This document shows positions 45,594 through 53,852 of a stretch of DNA of 64,000 nt, piece after piece; position 1 is the stretch's first letter; each line of letters starts with the position of its first letter. This DNA comes from Mitsuokella multacida DSM 20544. GTDB taxonomy: Bacteria > Bacillota > Negativicutes > Selenomonadales > Selenomonadaceae. The stretch spans positions 732,534 to 796,533 of the forward strand of contig NZ_GG697142.2 in the NCBI RefSeq assembly GCF_000155955.1, written 5' to 3'. The notes beneath the pieces are model-generated. The model made no database searches, was not told the origin of the DNA, and saw only the letters and a list, made by a program, of their open reading frames with translations. The translations under genes were made by a program, and so were the position numbers.

Positions 45594-46757
45594 ATGTCAG
45601 AACCCAATACCGTACCAATCAAGCAGGAGATGGCCATGCGCGGGCAGATCATCGTGCGCACGAGCCTCGTCGGCATCGTCGTCAACATCCTGCTCGCAGC
45701 CTTCAAGGCGGCCGTCGGACTGACGGCGAACTCCATCGCCGTGCTGCTCGATGCCGTCAACAACCTGTCCGACGCGCTGTCGTCCGTCATCACGGTCGCC
45801 GGTGCCAAACTCGCGGGCCGCAAGCCGGACAAGGAGCATCCGTTCGGCCATGGCCGCATCGAGTACCTAAGCGCCATGATCATCGCGGCCATCGTCTTCT
45901 ACGCGGGCCTGACCTCGCTCTGGGAGTCGGGCAAGAAGATCATCGAACCCGAGGCCGCCGACTACAGCATGCTGTCGCTCGTGATCATCGCCGTGGCCGT
46001 CGTCGTCAAGATCGTGCTCGGCCGCTACTTCAAGCAGCAGGGCAGGGCCGCCGAATCCGGCGCGCTCGAAGCGTCGGGCGCCGATGCGCTGTTCGACGCC
46101 ATCCTGTCGTTCTCCGTCCTCGTGTCGGCGCTCATCTACCTCGGCACGGGCGTCTCGCTCGAGGCCTACGTCGGCGTCATCATCGCGGGCTTCATCATCA
46201 AGTCCGGCATCGACATGATGCGCGAGACGCTCAACGACATCTTAGGCGAGCGGCCGGACCCCGCCCTCGTGCGCAAGATCAAGGGCATGCTCGCCCGTGA
46301 GCCCGAGATCCGCGGTGCCTACGACCTCATGATGAACAACTACGGCCCCGGCCGCAACTACGCATCCGTCCACATCGAGCTTCCCGACACCATGACCGTC
46401 GAAGAAGCCGACCGCCTGACCCGCCGCATCCACGACAAAGTCTTCGAGGCCACCGGCGTGCGCCTCATGGGCGTCAGCGTCTACTCCTACAACGCCAAAG
46501 ACCCCGGAGCCATCCCCATCCGCAAGGCCGTCTACAAGATCGTCATGGCCCATCCCTACGCCCTGCAGGTCCACGGCTTCTACGTCGACCGCACGGAGAA
46601 AGAGATGCGCTTCGACGTCGTCGTGCGCTTCGGCAACGACCTCCAGGCCATCCTCCAAGAACTCCACCAAGAAGTCCAGGCCGCCTATCCCGACTACCAC
46701 ATCCTCATCGACCCCGATATGGACATCTCCGCCATCGGCCAAGGCCGCCACGCATGA
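45594..46757 (+). CDS. Cation diffusion facilitator (CDF) metal exporter
   Basis: 387 residues. Six membrane spans carry the metal site (LDAVNNLSDALSS in span 2 and the ASGADALFDAIL in span 5) and HPFGHGRIEYLS. The cytoplasmic domain is longer than in typical CDFs and ends in a second ferredoxin-like lobe (about 290-380). Likely exports Zn, Fe or Mn. ATG 45594 follows AGAGGCG. An extended -10 (TGCTATAAT, 45539-45547) precedes it. Confidence 0.93.
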   Translation: MSEPNTVPIKQEMAMRGQIIVRTSLVGIVVNILLAAFKAAVGLTANSIAVLLDAVNNLSDALSSVITVAGAKLAGRKPDKEHPFGHGRIEYLSAMIIAAIVFYAGLTSLWESGKKIIEPEAADYSMLSLVIIAVAVVVKIVLGRYFKQQGRAAESGALEASGADALFDAILSFSVLVSALIYLGTGVSLEAYVGVIIAGFIIKSGIDMMRETLNDILGERPDPALVRKIKGMLAREPEIRGAYDLMMNNYGPGRNYASVHIELPDTMTVEEADRLTRRIHDKVFEATGVRLMGVSVYSYNAKDPGAIPIRKAVYKIVMAHPYALQVHGFYVDRTEKEMRFDVVVRFGNDLQAILQELHQEVQAAYPDYHILIDPDMDISAIGQGRHA

Positions 46758-46778
46758 TAAAATAATACGGGTAATAGC

Positions 46779-46807
46779 AAAACGGAACAGCGCCGCTGTT
46801 CCGTTTT
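46779..46807 (+). terminator. Terminator after the CDF exporter
   Basis: AAAACGGAACAGC pairs with GCTGTTCCGTTTT. Confidence 0.9.
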
Positions 46808-46876
46808 GGTCTACCAGACTTGCTCGATTGCCTGCTATGCGCAAAAGAGCGCAATGCGCAAGACTGCCTTGTAGCG

Positions 46877-47113
46877 GATGCATCCTTTCGCCTGCACGCG
46901 GTGCAGCTGGAGGGGGGGACTGAGCTTTCGGCGGGCATGTCGTTTCGCCTGCAGGCGGCGCAGTGACCGCCCGAAGGGCTGGCCTCGCAACAAGAGAACC
47001 TAGAGCAAAGAATGTCAGAACGCCGCGTCAGGCGGCGAGGCTGCTAGGTGCGTATCATAGCATCATCGAGGCCATTCAGCGGAGCCGCCGAAGCCGAAAT
47101 GACATGCCCGCCG
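46877..47113. repeat. Intergenic block with direct and inverted repeats
   Basis: In the non-coding stretch 46808-47140, TTTCGCCTGCA-GCGG-GCAG occurs twice in direct orientation (about 46890-46910 and 46943-46963). CGGCGGGCATGTC[A/G]TTTCG occurs at 46929-46947 and, inverted, at 47095-47113. No start-to-stop frame with coding character or transposase fragment was recognised. It may be a small decayed repeat element. Confidence 0.55.
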
Positions 47114-47140
47114 TCCCCACGATGTCTGCCGAATACTATA

Positions 47141-47818
47141 TCAAACCTGCCCCTGCGCCATCAGGAACTTCCTAGCCCACGCCTCATCGACCACCGGCTC
47201 CGCCTTCCGGATGTCCCCGAGCTTCTTCGCGTACTCCGCATGGATCTGGTTGTAGATCTTGCGCGGGAAGTCCGCGAGCCCGAGCGTTTCCTTGCCGCGC
47301 ACGAGCTGGACGCGGTGATGCCCCTTCGAGTCCGTGTAGAAGTACGCGTGCTCGCCGCCCTGCGCCTTACCTGCCGCCGCATACTGGTAGCAGACCATGA
47401 ACTTGTAGATTTCGACGAGGCGGTCGTCGAGCCCCGCGTCGAAGATGAAGAGCTTCTCGCGGAAGGCCAGGCGGTCATCGACCGCGCGCAGCACGTAGGG
47501 CCGCGTCGTCTTCTCCATCTCCGCCGCCCAGTCCTTGAGCGCGACACCCTTGCCGCGCAGCATCTCGAGCGCCTTGGCGCCGTCCTCGAGCTTGCCGTAG
47601 TTGATCATGTAGTGGTCCTCCGGCTGATGGTAGAGGAACGGGTAGTCCACCGTCGTCTTCGCGCCGCAGGCCGGGCAGGCGAACTGGAACAGCGAGCCGT
47701 CGCGCACCTTTTCCTTGAGCGCCGGGCTCTCCTTCGTGTTGATGCTCTTGTAGACCGTGAACTCGCCCTGCGCATGGCAGCTCGGGCAGGTGACATGGAC
47801 CGTCTTCGTGTTTGTCAT
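47141..47818 (-). CDS. CpXC-domain zinc-ribbon protein
   Basis: 225 residues. Two N-terminal CPxC motifs (VTCPSCHAQGEF and FACPACGAKTTV) form a predicted zinc ribbon; the rest is an alpha-rich domain (YPFLYHQPEDHYMINYG). ATG 47818 follows GAAAGGA. CpXC proteins are uncharacterised. Divergent from the Cys-rich small gene. Confidence 0.85.
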   Translation of the reverse strand: MTNTKTVHVTCPSCHAQGEFTVYKSINTKESPALKEKVRDGSLFQFACPACGAKTTVDYPFLYHQPEDHYMINYGKLEDGAKALEMLRGKGVALKDWAAEMEKTTRPYVLRAVDDRLAFREKLFIFDAGLDDRLVEIYKFMVCYQYAAAGKAQGGEHAYFYTDSKGHHRVQLVRGKETLGLADFPRKIYNQIHAEYAKKLGDIRKAEPVVDEAWARKFLMAQGQV

Positions 47819-47944
47819 ATGTATCGTCCTTTCCGTTTGCTTCGATTTTCTCTGAGATTCATGATACCACATCCATTGGTGAATAAAAAGTCAGTAGGCA
47901 AGCGGATAAAAAACTCGTATAATAGATTATAAGAAGGTGATTTT

Positions 47945-48163
47945 ATGAAAGGCTATAAGAGTGTACTCATAAAAGATACGACGCGGGAAGAGCGCGAGGA
48001 GATCGTGCGGCGCTCGCTCTCGTGTGAATCGGGTTGCGAGAACTGCTCCGGCTGTGCGCTGGGCGTCGGCGATCCGTTCGAGATGTATAAGCCCTATATC
48101 GAAGGAAAGGAAGAGATCCGCGATATCAATCGTCGGTTCAACGCAAGCTATGGAATCCACTGA
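47945..48163 (+). CDS. Small cysteine-cluster protein
   Basis: 72 residues with C27-x3-C31-x2-C34-x2-C37 (SCESGCENCSGC) in a charged helical context, able to bind zinc or an Fe-S cluster. ATG 47945 follows AAGGTG; an upstream TATAAT is at 47918-47923. The last 14 bases overlap the next gene's start, implying coupled translation. No known family recognised. Confidence 0.75.
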   Translation: MKGYKSVLIKDTTREEREEIVRRSLSCESGCENCSGCALGVGDPFEMYKPYIEGKEEIRDINRRFNASYGIH

Positions 48164-48896
48164 ACATCAGAAAAAACAATTGATCTTCGGCACGCCGGGT
48201 GACTATGAGCCGATGGCGTATCATATGACGTACATCGAATCCTATCGGGGGTTCGACATCGAGCTGGCCTGGCACATTGCCTCAGCACTCGACTGTAAGC
48301 CGGAAATCGTCGATACGACGTGGGATACGCTCGTGCAGGATGCGAAGGCCGATGCCTTTGACATGGCAATCGGCGGCATCTCGCGCACACCGCAGCGCGA
48401 AGCGGAGCTGACCCTGTCCGATGACTACCTTGAGACCGGCAAGACCATCCTCTGCCGCAAGGCGGATGCCGCGCGCTTCACGAGCCTTGCGGCCATCGAC
48501 AAACCGGATGTTCGCGTCATGTACAATCCGGGCGGCACGAATGAGTCTTTCGTCAAGGCCAATCTCCATCATGCTGACTGCCGCATCTTTGCGAAGAATG
48601 TCGACATCCCGCATCAGATTGTCCTGGGCAAAGCAGATGTCATGATTACCGAGACGGTGGAGGCGGCTTTTTACCTGCGGCGCTTCCCGGAGCTCGCTGC
48701 ACCGCTGATTGACCAGCCCTTCACGCACGAAGCGTTCTGCATCGCGATGAGCCCAAAGTGCGCTAATTGGGTCGGGGCAATCAACCACATCCTGGCCAAA
48801 CTGCGCGCGAGTGGCAAATTGCAGGAGATGGCACAGCGGTGTATCGGCTGGCCGCCGCATGCAAACCATACAGAAAGTAGAGAAGAAAACAGATGA
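48150..48896 (+). CDS. Cyclohexadienyl dehydratase-like (PheC) protein without signal peptide
   Basis: 248 residues with an SBP_bac_3 fold and features of PheC dehydratases: LIFGTPGDYEPMAY, YRGFDIELAWHIASAL, TTWDTLVQDAKADAFDMAIGGIS and the hallmark VMYNPGGTNESFV, then KADVMITETVEA. PheC makes phenylpyruvate from prephenate, usually in the periplasm. No signal peptide or lipobox precedes the fold, so this copy is probably cytoplasmic. A binding or sensor role is the alternative. It overlaps both neighbours. Confidence 0.75.
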   Translation: MESTEHQKKQLIFGTPGDYEPMAYHMTYIESYRGFDIELAWHIASALDCKPEIVDTTWDTLVQDAKADAFDMAIGGISRTPQREAELTLSDDYLETGKTILCRKADAARFTSLAAIDKPDVRVMYNPGGTNESFVKANLHHADCRIFAKNVDIPHQIVLGKADVMITETVEAAFYLRRFPELAAPLIDQPFTHEAFCIAMSPKCANWVGAINHILAKLRASGKLQEMAQRCIGWPPHANHTESREENR

Positions 48897-49537
48897 AAGC
48901 AATTGTTGTCGGCGCGACGGGGGCCGTCGGGCGCGACCTCGTCGAATTGCTCTGCCATGACCCGCGCTATACAGAGGTGCGGACCTTCACGCGTCGCGAG
49001 CTCGGCATAGAAAACCCGAAGATACATCCGTATGTCGTGGATTTCGAGCGCACAGAAGGCTGGCACGACCTCGTGCAGGGCGATGTCATCTTCTCGGCGC
49101 TCGGCACGTCGAAGAAGCAGGCGGGCTCAAAAGAGGCACAGTACCACATCGACCACGACTATCAGATGATGTTTGCAGAGTTTGCCAAGAAGAACGGTGT
49201 CCGCCACATGGTGCTCGTCTCTTCGGCCGGCGCTGATGCGAGCTCGGCGTTCTTCTACATGAAGCTCAAGGGCGAGATTGAGAATGATATGGAGGCACTC
49301 GGCTTCGAGGGCCTGACCATCGTGCAGCCGCCCTCGCTCATCCGCAAGCACGCGAAGCGGCCGCTCGAGACCATCTCGGTCAAGGCGCTCCAACTGCTCA
49401 ATGCCGTCGGCCTCTTCCGGAGCATGGCGCCAATCTCCACGGAGATTGGCGCCCATTGTATGGCTGAGGCCGGCGCTGAGCCGTTCCGCGGCGTGCGGCG
49501 GATCAGCAAGCAGGCCATCCGCCATTTCGGCAAGTAA
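48893..49537 (+). CDS. NAD(P)-binding oxidoreductase (HTATIP2/NmrA-like)
   Basis: 214-residue short-chain/atypical SDR with the Rossmann start KAIVVGATGAVGRDLVELL, FSALGTSKKQAGS, LVSSAGADASSAFFYMKLKGEIE and QPPSLI. Substrate unknown. Its ATG overlaps the PheC-like stop by four bases. Terminator follows at 49560-49587. Confidence 0.88.
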   Translation: MKAIVVGATGAVGRDLVELLCHDPRYTEVRTFTRRELGIENPKIHPYVVDFERTEGWHDLVQGDVIFSALGTSKKQAGSKEAQYHIDHDYQMMFAEFAKKNGVRHMVLVSSAGADASSAFFYMKLKGEIENDMEALGFEGLTIVQPPSLIRKHAKRPLETISVKALQLLNAVGLFRSMAPISTEIGAHCMAEAGAEPFRGVRRISKQAIRHFGK

Positions 49538-49559
49538 AAGAAAATCACAGATTGAAACG

Positions 49560-49587
49560 ATGCGGTCAGATGCTGGCCGCATTTTTT
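49560..49587 (+). terminator. Terminator after the NAD(P)-binding protein
   Basis: ATGCGGTCAG pairs with CTGGCCGCAT around ATG, followed by TTTTT. Confidence 0.85.
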
Positions 49588-49604
49588 GTGACTTTAGATA
49601 AAAT

Positions 49605-49626
49605 TTTATATAAATATTTATATAAA
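49605..49626. repeat. Perfect 22-bp A/T palindrome
   Basis: Positions 49605-49626 read the same on both strands and consist only of A and T. It lies in a 270-base AT-rich block before rbsD, about 150 bp upstream of the promoter. Confidence 0.85.
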
Positions 49627-49779
49627 GAGATAGGTGGAGAGACGGTGCTTGTTATATTAAAATAGGAAATACGCTTGATACAATTTCAAATTTGGATAAT
49701 AATCGGTAAAAGTACTCGCTTACGAAACGAAATAAGAAAGTTTTCCCTAAAAATCTATAAAATAATATCTAAATTTTTA

Positions 49780-49808
49780 TTGCTTTATTTTATAGTATGG
49801 TGTATAAT
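49780..49808 (+). promoter_or_regulatory. Ribose operon promoter
   Basis: TTGCTT (49780-49785), 17 bp, TATAAT (49803-49808), about 50 bases before rbsD. The flanking AT-rich block 49590-49859 holds no gene with coding character. Confidence 0.75.
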
Positions 49809-49859
49809 GACCATGTCAACGAAAAAAGAAGCAAACGATAGAGAAGAGGAGAGATTGCG

Positions 49860-50255
49860 ATGAAGAAACACGGTGTACTGCATGCGGAGCTCTCGCGCTG
49901 CATCGCGGCGCTCGGCCACAAGGACCTGTTCATGATCGGCGATGCCGGCATGCCAATCCCGCCGGGCGTCGAGATCATCGACCTGGCCGTCACGGCTGGT
50001 GTGCCGACGTTCCGCCAAGTGCTCGATGCGGTACTTGAGGAAGCGGAGGTCGAGGGCTACTATCTGGCCGATGAGATACGCACCCACAATGAGCCGCAGC
50101 ATGCGTACCTGCAGCAGAAGCTCAAGGGCGTGCCGGCTGAGTACATGCCGCACGATGAGCTCAAGACGTTCTCGGCCAAGGCAAAGTTCGCGATACGGAC
50201 GGGCGAGTTCTCGCCGTATCCCAATGTGATCCTGCGTGCCGGTGTCGTCTTCTGA
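49860..50255 (+). CDS. rbsD: D-ribose pyranase
   Basis: Interconverts pyranose and furanose forms of ribose so that ribokinase can use it. 131 residues; conserved H20 in LGHKD and D28 in GDAGMPIP, and the C-terminal RTGEFSPYPNVILRAGVVF. ATG 49860 follows GAGGAGAG. First gene of the ribose operon. Confidence 0.97.
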   Translation: MKKHGVLHAELSRCIAALGHKDLFMIGDAGMPIPPGVEIIDLAVTAGVPTFRQVLDAVLEEAEVEGYYLADEIRTHNEPQHAYLQQKLKGVPAEYMPHDELKTFSAKAKFAIRTGEFSPYPNVILRAGVVF

Positions 50256-50274
50256 GCGCCTGCGCTGCGCGTCG

Positions 50275-50303
50275 TTGCGCGTTCCGCCTGCTTCGTTTAG
50301 AAT
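50275..50303 (+). promoter_or_regulatory. Possible internal promoter for rbsR
   Basis: TTGCGC (50275-50280), 17 bp, TAGAAT (50298-50303), between rbsD and the regulator. Confidence 0.35.
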
Positions 50304-50331
50304 GGATAGGAGAAAGAAGGAGGCTGGAACC

Positions 50332-51339
50332 GTGAAAATCAACATCAAGAAATTAAGTGAGCTGTCGGGCTTCTCGGCGGCGACCGTGTCGAATGCCCTC
50401 AACGGCAAGCGCGGCGTCAACCATGAGACGGCGCAGCAGATCCTGGCATTGGCCCGCGAGTACGGCTATGTGCCCGCGAGCCGCATCCAGAGCATCCGTC
50501 TTGTGACGTACCGCGACAGCGGCGAGGTGTTCTCCGATGCGCCGTTCTTCTCGGATCTCATCGAGAGCATCGAGAACGAGAGCCGCCGCAATGGCTATGA
50601 GACAAAACTCGTGAACCTCTACCGCCGTGAGCCGGACTACGAGGAGCAGGTCGAAGATCTGCTGAATGATACCTCGTCGGCCATCCTGCTGATCGGCACG
50701 GAGCTCAATGAGGCAGATGCCAGGCCGTTCCTAGAGGCGCAGGTACCGCTCGTGCTGCTCGACTGCGCCTTCGAGAACCTGCCGTTCCAATGCGTGCTGA
50801 TGGAGAACGAGAATGCCGTGGCCGAGGCCGTGCGCTACTTGATTGCAGAGGGGCACACGAAGATCGGCTACCTCTACGGCAGCCTGCGCACGCGCAACTT
50901 CACCTGCCGCGCCAACGGCTACCGCAGGGCACTGCTCGAGCAAGGGCTGCCGATTGCCGATTCCTTCCAGTTCGAGATGCCTGTCTCAATCACGGGAGCG
51001 TATGAAGCGTTTGGGCGCATCCTCGACGAGGGGCGGGAGATGCCGACGGCCTTCTTTGCCGACAATGACATGATTGCACTCGGCGCTATGCAGGCATTGC
51101 AGAAGTACAAGTACCGCGTGCCGGAGGACATCTCGATCATCGGCTTCGATGACATCGCCTTCAGCGAGGTCTGCGCGCCGGGGCTCACGACCATCCACGT
51201 CTACAAGAAAGAGCTCGGACAGGCTGCCGTGCGCCGCCTGCTCGAACTCATCCGCGATCCTGGTCAGGCGAGGATGCGCATCCAGGTCTACAACAAGCTG
51301 GTGAAGCGAGGGAGTGTGGCCCACCCGCGGGCCGAATGA
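50332..51339 (+). CDS. rbsR: LacI-family ribose regulator (GTG start)
   Basis: 335 residues: N-terminal HTH (INIKKLSELSGFSAATVSNALNGKRGVN) and a periplasmic-binding-like effector domain. GTG 50332 is eight bases after AAGGAGG; earlier in-frame codons overlap rbsD. Placed between rbsD and rbsK, it most likely represses the operon and responds to ribose. Confidence 0.9.
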   Translation: MKINIKKLSELSGFSAATVSNALNGKRGVNHETAQQILALAREYGYVPASRIQSIRLVTYRDSGEVFSDAPFFSDLIESIENESRRNGYETKLVNLYRREPDYEEQVEDLLNDTSSAILLIGTELNEADARPFLEAQVPLVLLDCAFENLPFQCVLMENENAVAEAVRYLIAEGHTKIGYLYGSLRTRNFTCRANGYRRALLEQGLPIADSFQFEMPVSITGAYEAFGRILDEGREMPTAFFADNDMIALGAMQALQKYKYRVPEDISIIGFDDIAFSEVCAPGLTTIHVYKKELGQAAVRRLLELIRDPGQARMRIQVYNKLVKRGSVAHPRAE

Positions 51340-51376
51340 GAGTAAGGATAAGGGATAAGATATAGGAGGATTTTCC

Positions 51377-52291
51377 ATGAAGATTGCAGTGATTGGGTCG
51401 ACGATGATGGACATCGTCTCGTATACGGATACCATGCCGCAGGCCGGTGAGACGCGTCGCGTCAGCGGCTTCCACATCGCCAGCGGCGGCAAGGGGGCCA
51501 ACCAGGCCATCGCAGCGGCCAAGCTCGGCGCCGACGTCGTGATGATGACCGCGGTGGGCGATGACATGTTCGGCGAGCAGTCACTCAAGAATTTCCGGAA
51601 GAACCATATCGACACGAGCCTTGTCAAGACGGCTGAGGGGACGTCGAACGGCATCGCGACTATCATCGTCGAGGCCTCGGGACAGAACCGCATCCTCATC
51701 AACCCGGGCGCGAACGAGAAGCTCTGCCCGGCTGACATCGAGGCAGCGGGGGAGGCGCTCGCAGAGTGCGGACTCTTCGTCCTGCAGCTCGAGGTGCCGC
51801 TCGAGACGGTCTATGCGGCCATCCGCTTTGCCAAGGCGCACGGCATCAAGGTCCTGCTGAATCCGGCGCCTGCAAGCCGCGAACTCTCGCTCGAGATGGC
51901 CTGCCAGTGCGACTTCTTCGTGCCGAATGAGACGGAGCTCTCCATCCTCGTCGACAAGCCCGTCGATACGGTCGAGCAGGTACGCGAGGCGGCGAAGAGC
52001 CTCGTGGAGCGCGGCCTGACGAATGTCATCGTCACGATGGGCAGCCGCGGCTCCTTGCTCGTCACGGCAGAGGAGACGCAGCTCGTGCCGTCGCTCAAGG
52101 TCGATGCGGTCGACAGCACGGGCGCTGGCGATGCCTTCATCGGCTGCTTTGTCGACACGTATGCGCGGACCGGCGATGTGCTCGGTTCGATGCAGCGCGC
52201 GTCTAAGTACGCGGCGCTCAGCGTCACGCGCAAGGGCACGCAGGATTCGTATGCCGATACCGAAGAGTTCGCCGCGTTTCTCGATGCCTGA
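51377..52291 (+). CDS. rbsK: Ribokinase
   Basis: PfkB-family kinase making ribose 5-phosphate. 304 residues; the ribose-binding GGKGANQAIAAAKLG and the catalytic DSTGAGDAFIG are intact. ATG 51377 follows TAGGAGGA. Part of rbsD-rbsR-rbsK-MFS. Confidence 0.96.
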   Translation: MKIAVIGSTMMDIVSYTDTMPQAGETRRVSGFHIASGGKGANQAIAAAKLGADVVMMTAVGDDMFGEQSLKNFRKNHIDTSLVKTAEGTSNGIATIIVEASGQNRILINPGANEKLCPADIEAAGEALAECGLFVLQLEVPLETVYAAIRFAKAHGIKVLLNPAPASRELSLEMACQCDFFVPNETELSILVDKPVDTVEQVREAAKSLVERGLTNVIVTMGSRGSLLVTAEETQLVPSLKVDAVDSTGAGDAFIGCFVDTYARTGDVLGSMQRASKYAALSVTRKGTQDSYADTEEFAAFLDA

Positions 52292-52341
52292 CCTCGCGTC
52301 TCAATCGGATCCGGATATTCTGATTCAGGAGGAAATTTTTC

Positions 52342-53691
52342 ATGGATAAGATGGATAAGAATACAATCATCCAGTACGACAATGGTTACCTCAGTAAGAC
52401 CCCGATTTTCCAGTTCATCCTGCTCTCGTGCCTCTTCCCGCTCTGGGCGGCGGCCGCGAGCCTCAACGATGTCCTGATCACGCAGTTCAAGAGCGTCTTT
52501 GCGCTCAGTGACTTCGCCAGTGCCCTCGTGCAGAGCGCCTTCTACAGCGGCTATTTCCTGATTTCCATCCCGGCCTCCATCGTCATCCGCAAGACGACGT
52601 ACAAGACGGCCATCCTCACGGGCCTCGGCTTCTACATCGCGGGCTGCTGCCTGTTCTTCCCGGCTTCGCATATGGCGACGTACACGATGTTCCTCGTCGC
52701 GATCTTTGCCATCGCCATCGGCCTCGGCTTCCTTGAGACGTCGGCCAACACGTACAGCACGATGATTGGACCAGAGAAGAATGCGACGCTGCGCCTCAAC
52801 ATCAGCCAGACGTTCCAGCCAATCGGCGCCGTCAGCGGCATCCTGCTCGGCAAGTACCTGATCTTCCAGGAGGGCGAGAGCATGCATTCGCAGCTCGCTT
52901 CGATGGACGCCGTGCAGGCGGCAACCTTCAAGATGGAGATGCTGCAGCACACGCTGGAGCCGTACCACGTCATGATCTACATCCTGCTCGCCGTCTTCGC
53001 ACTCTTCGCCATCACGAAATTCCCGAAATGCAAGGTCAAGTCGGCTGCTGAGAAGGTGCCGGGCATGGGCGAGACGCTCTCGTACCTCGCCAAGAACGGC
53101 CGTTTCAAGAAGGGTATCGTTGCGCAGTTCCTCTACGTCGGCATGCAGGTCGCCGTCTGGTCCTTCACGATCCGCCTCGCACTGCACCTCAACCCGAGCT
53201 TCAATGAGCGCATGGCCGCCGACTTCATGGTCTACAGCTTCATCTGCTTCTTCGTCGGCAAATTCATCGCGAACTTCCTCATGACGAAATTCTCGGCAAA
53301 CAAAGTGCTCGTGGCCTATTCCGTCATCGGTTGCATCGTTCTGCTCTACGCGTCCTTCGTCCCCAATATGACGGCACTTTGGGCGGCCGTCTCGGTCAGC
53401 TTGCTCTTCGGACCGTGCTGGGCGACGATTTACGCCAAGACGCTCGAAGCTGTTGAGAAGAAGTACACGGAGACAGCTGGCGCCATCGTCGTCATGTCGA
53501 TCGTCGGCGGTGCTTTCGTCCCGGCCATCCAGGGGTTTGTCTCGGATGTCACGGGTTCCATGCAGTTCTCCTTCATCGTCAACCTCTTCTGCTTCCTTGC
53601 CATCGGCCTTTACTTCCGCGGTGAAGCCAAGATTGAAGCCGCGGAGGCAGCCAAGAAAGAAAAGCTGTCCGTCGCAGAGCCGCAGGTATGA
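52342..53691 (+). CDS. FucP-type MFS sugar transporter, probable ribose importer
   Basis: 449-residue MFS carrier of the fucose:proton symporter type: SLNDVLITQFKSVF in helix 1, SIPASIVIRKTTYK and GLGFLETSANTYSTMIGP. ATG 52342 follows AGGAGGA. Its position after rbsK, together with the absence of rbsABC, makes it the likely ribose importer. The terminator at 53708-53737 ends the operon. Confidence 0.85.
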   Translation: MDKMDKNTIIQYDNGYLSKTPIFQFILLSCLFPLWAAAASLNDVLITQFKSVFALSDFASALVQSAFYSGYFLISIPASIVIRKTTYKTAILTGLGFYIAGCCLFFPASHMATYTMFLVAIFAIAIGLGFLETSANTYSTMIGPEKNATLRLNISQTFQPIGAVSGILLGKYLIFQEGESMHSQLASMDAVQAATFKMEMLQHTLEPYHVMIYILLAVFALFAITKFPKCKVKSAAEKVPGMGETLSYLAKNGRFKKGIVAQFLYVGMQVAVWSFTIRLALHLNPSFNERMAADFMVYSFICFFVGKFIANFLMTKFSANKVLVAYSVIGCIVLLYASFVPNMTALWAAVSVSLLFGPCWATIYAKTLEAVEKKYTETAGAIVVMSIVGGAFVPAIQGFVSDVTGSMQFSFIVNLFCFLAIGLYFRGEAKIEAAEAAKKEKLSVAEPQV

Positions 53692-53707
53692 GTTTACTTT
53701 CCCTTGT

Positions 53708-53737
53708 ATACCGCTCCTTTTGGGAGCGGTATTTTTA
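53708..53737 (+). terminator. Ribose operon terminator
   Basis: ATACCGCTCC pairs with GGGAGCGGTAT, followed by TTTTATT. Confidence 0.92.
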
Positions 53738-53750
53738 TTGTGTAAACATA

Positions 53751-53779
53751 TTGACATGATATGTTTTCTTTGCTATTAT
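53751..53779 (+). promoter_or_regulatory. Promoter of the OFA transporter
   Basis: TTGACA (53751-53756), 17 bp, TATTAT (53774-53779). Confidence 0.85.
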
Positions 53780-53852
53780 AGGGCTGTACAATAAAACATG
53801 TATAATTAATATGTTTTAAGGATAAGCAAGGAGACAAACAGGGGGAATTTTT

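Noticed and set aside
47048..47932. A 294-codon plus-strand frame opposite the CpXC gene
   Set aside because: The minus-strand frame has clear CPxC motifs, a proper start and a ribosome-binding site; this frame is its shadow.
49675..49863. A 62-codon frame in the AT-rich block before rbsD
   Set aside because: It spans the rbsD promoter and ribosome-binding site, has Ile/Lys-rich composition unlike local genes, and lacks its own Shine-Dalgarno site.
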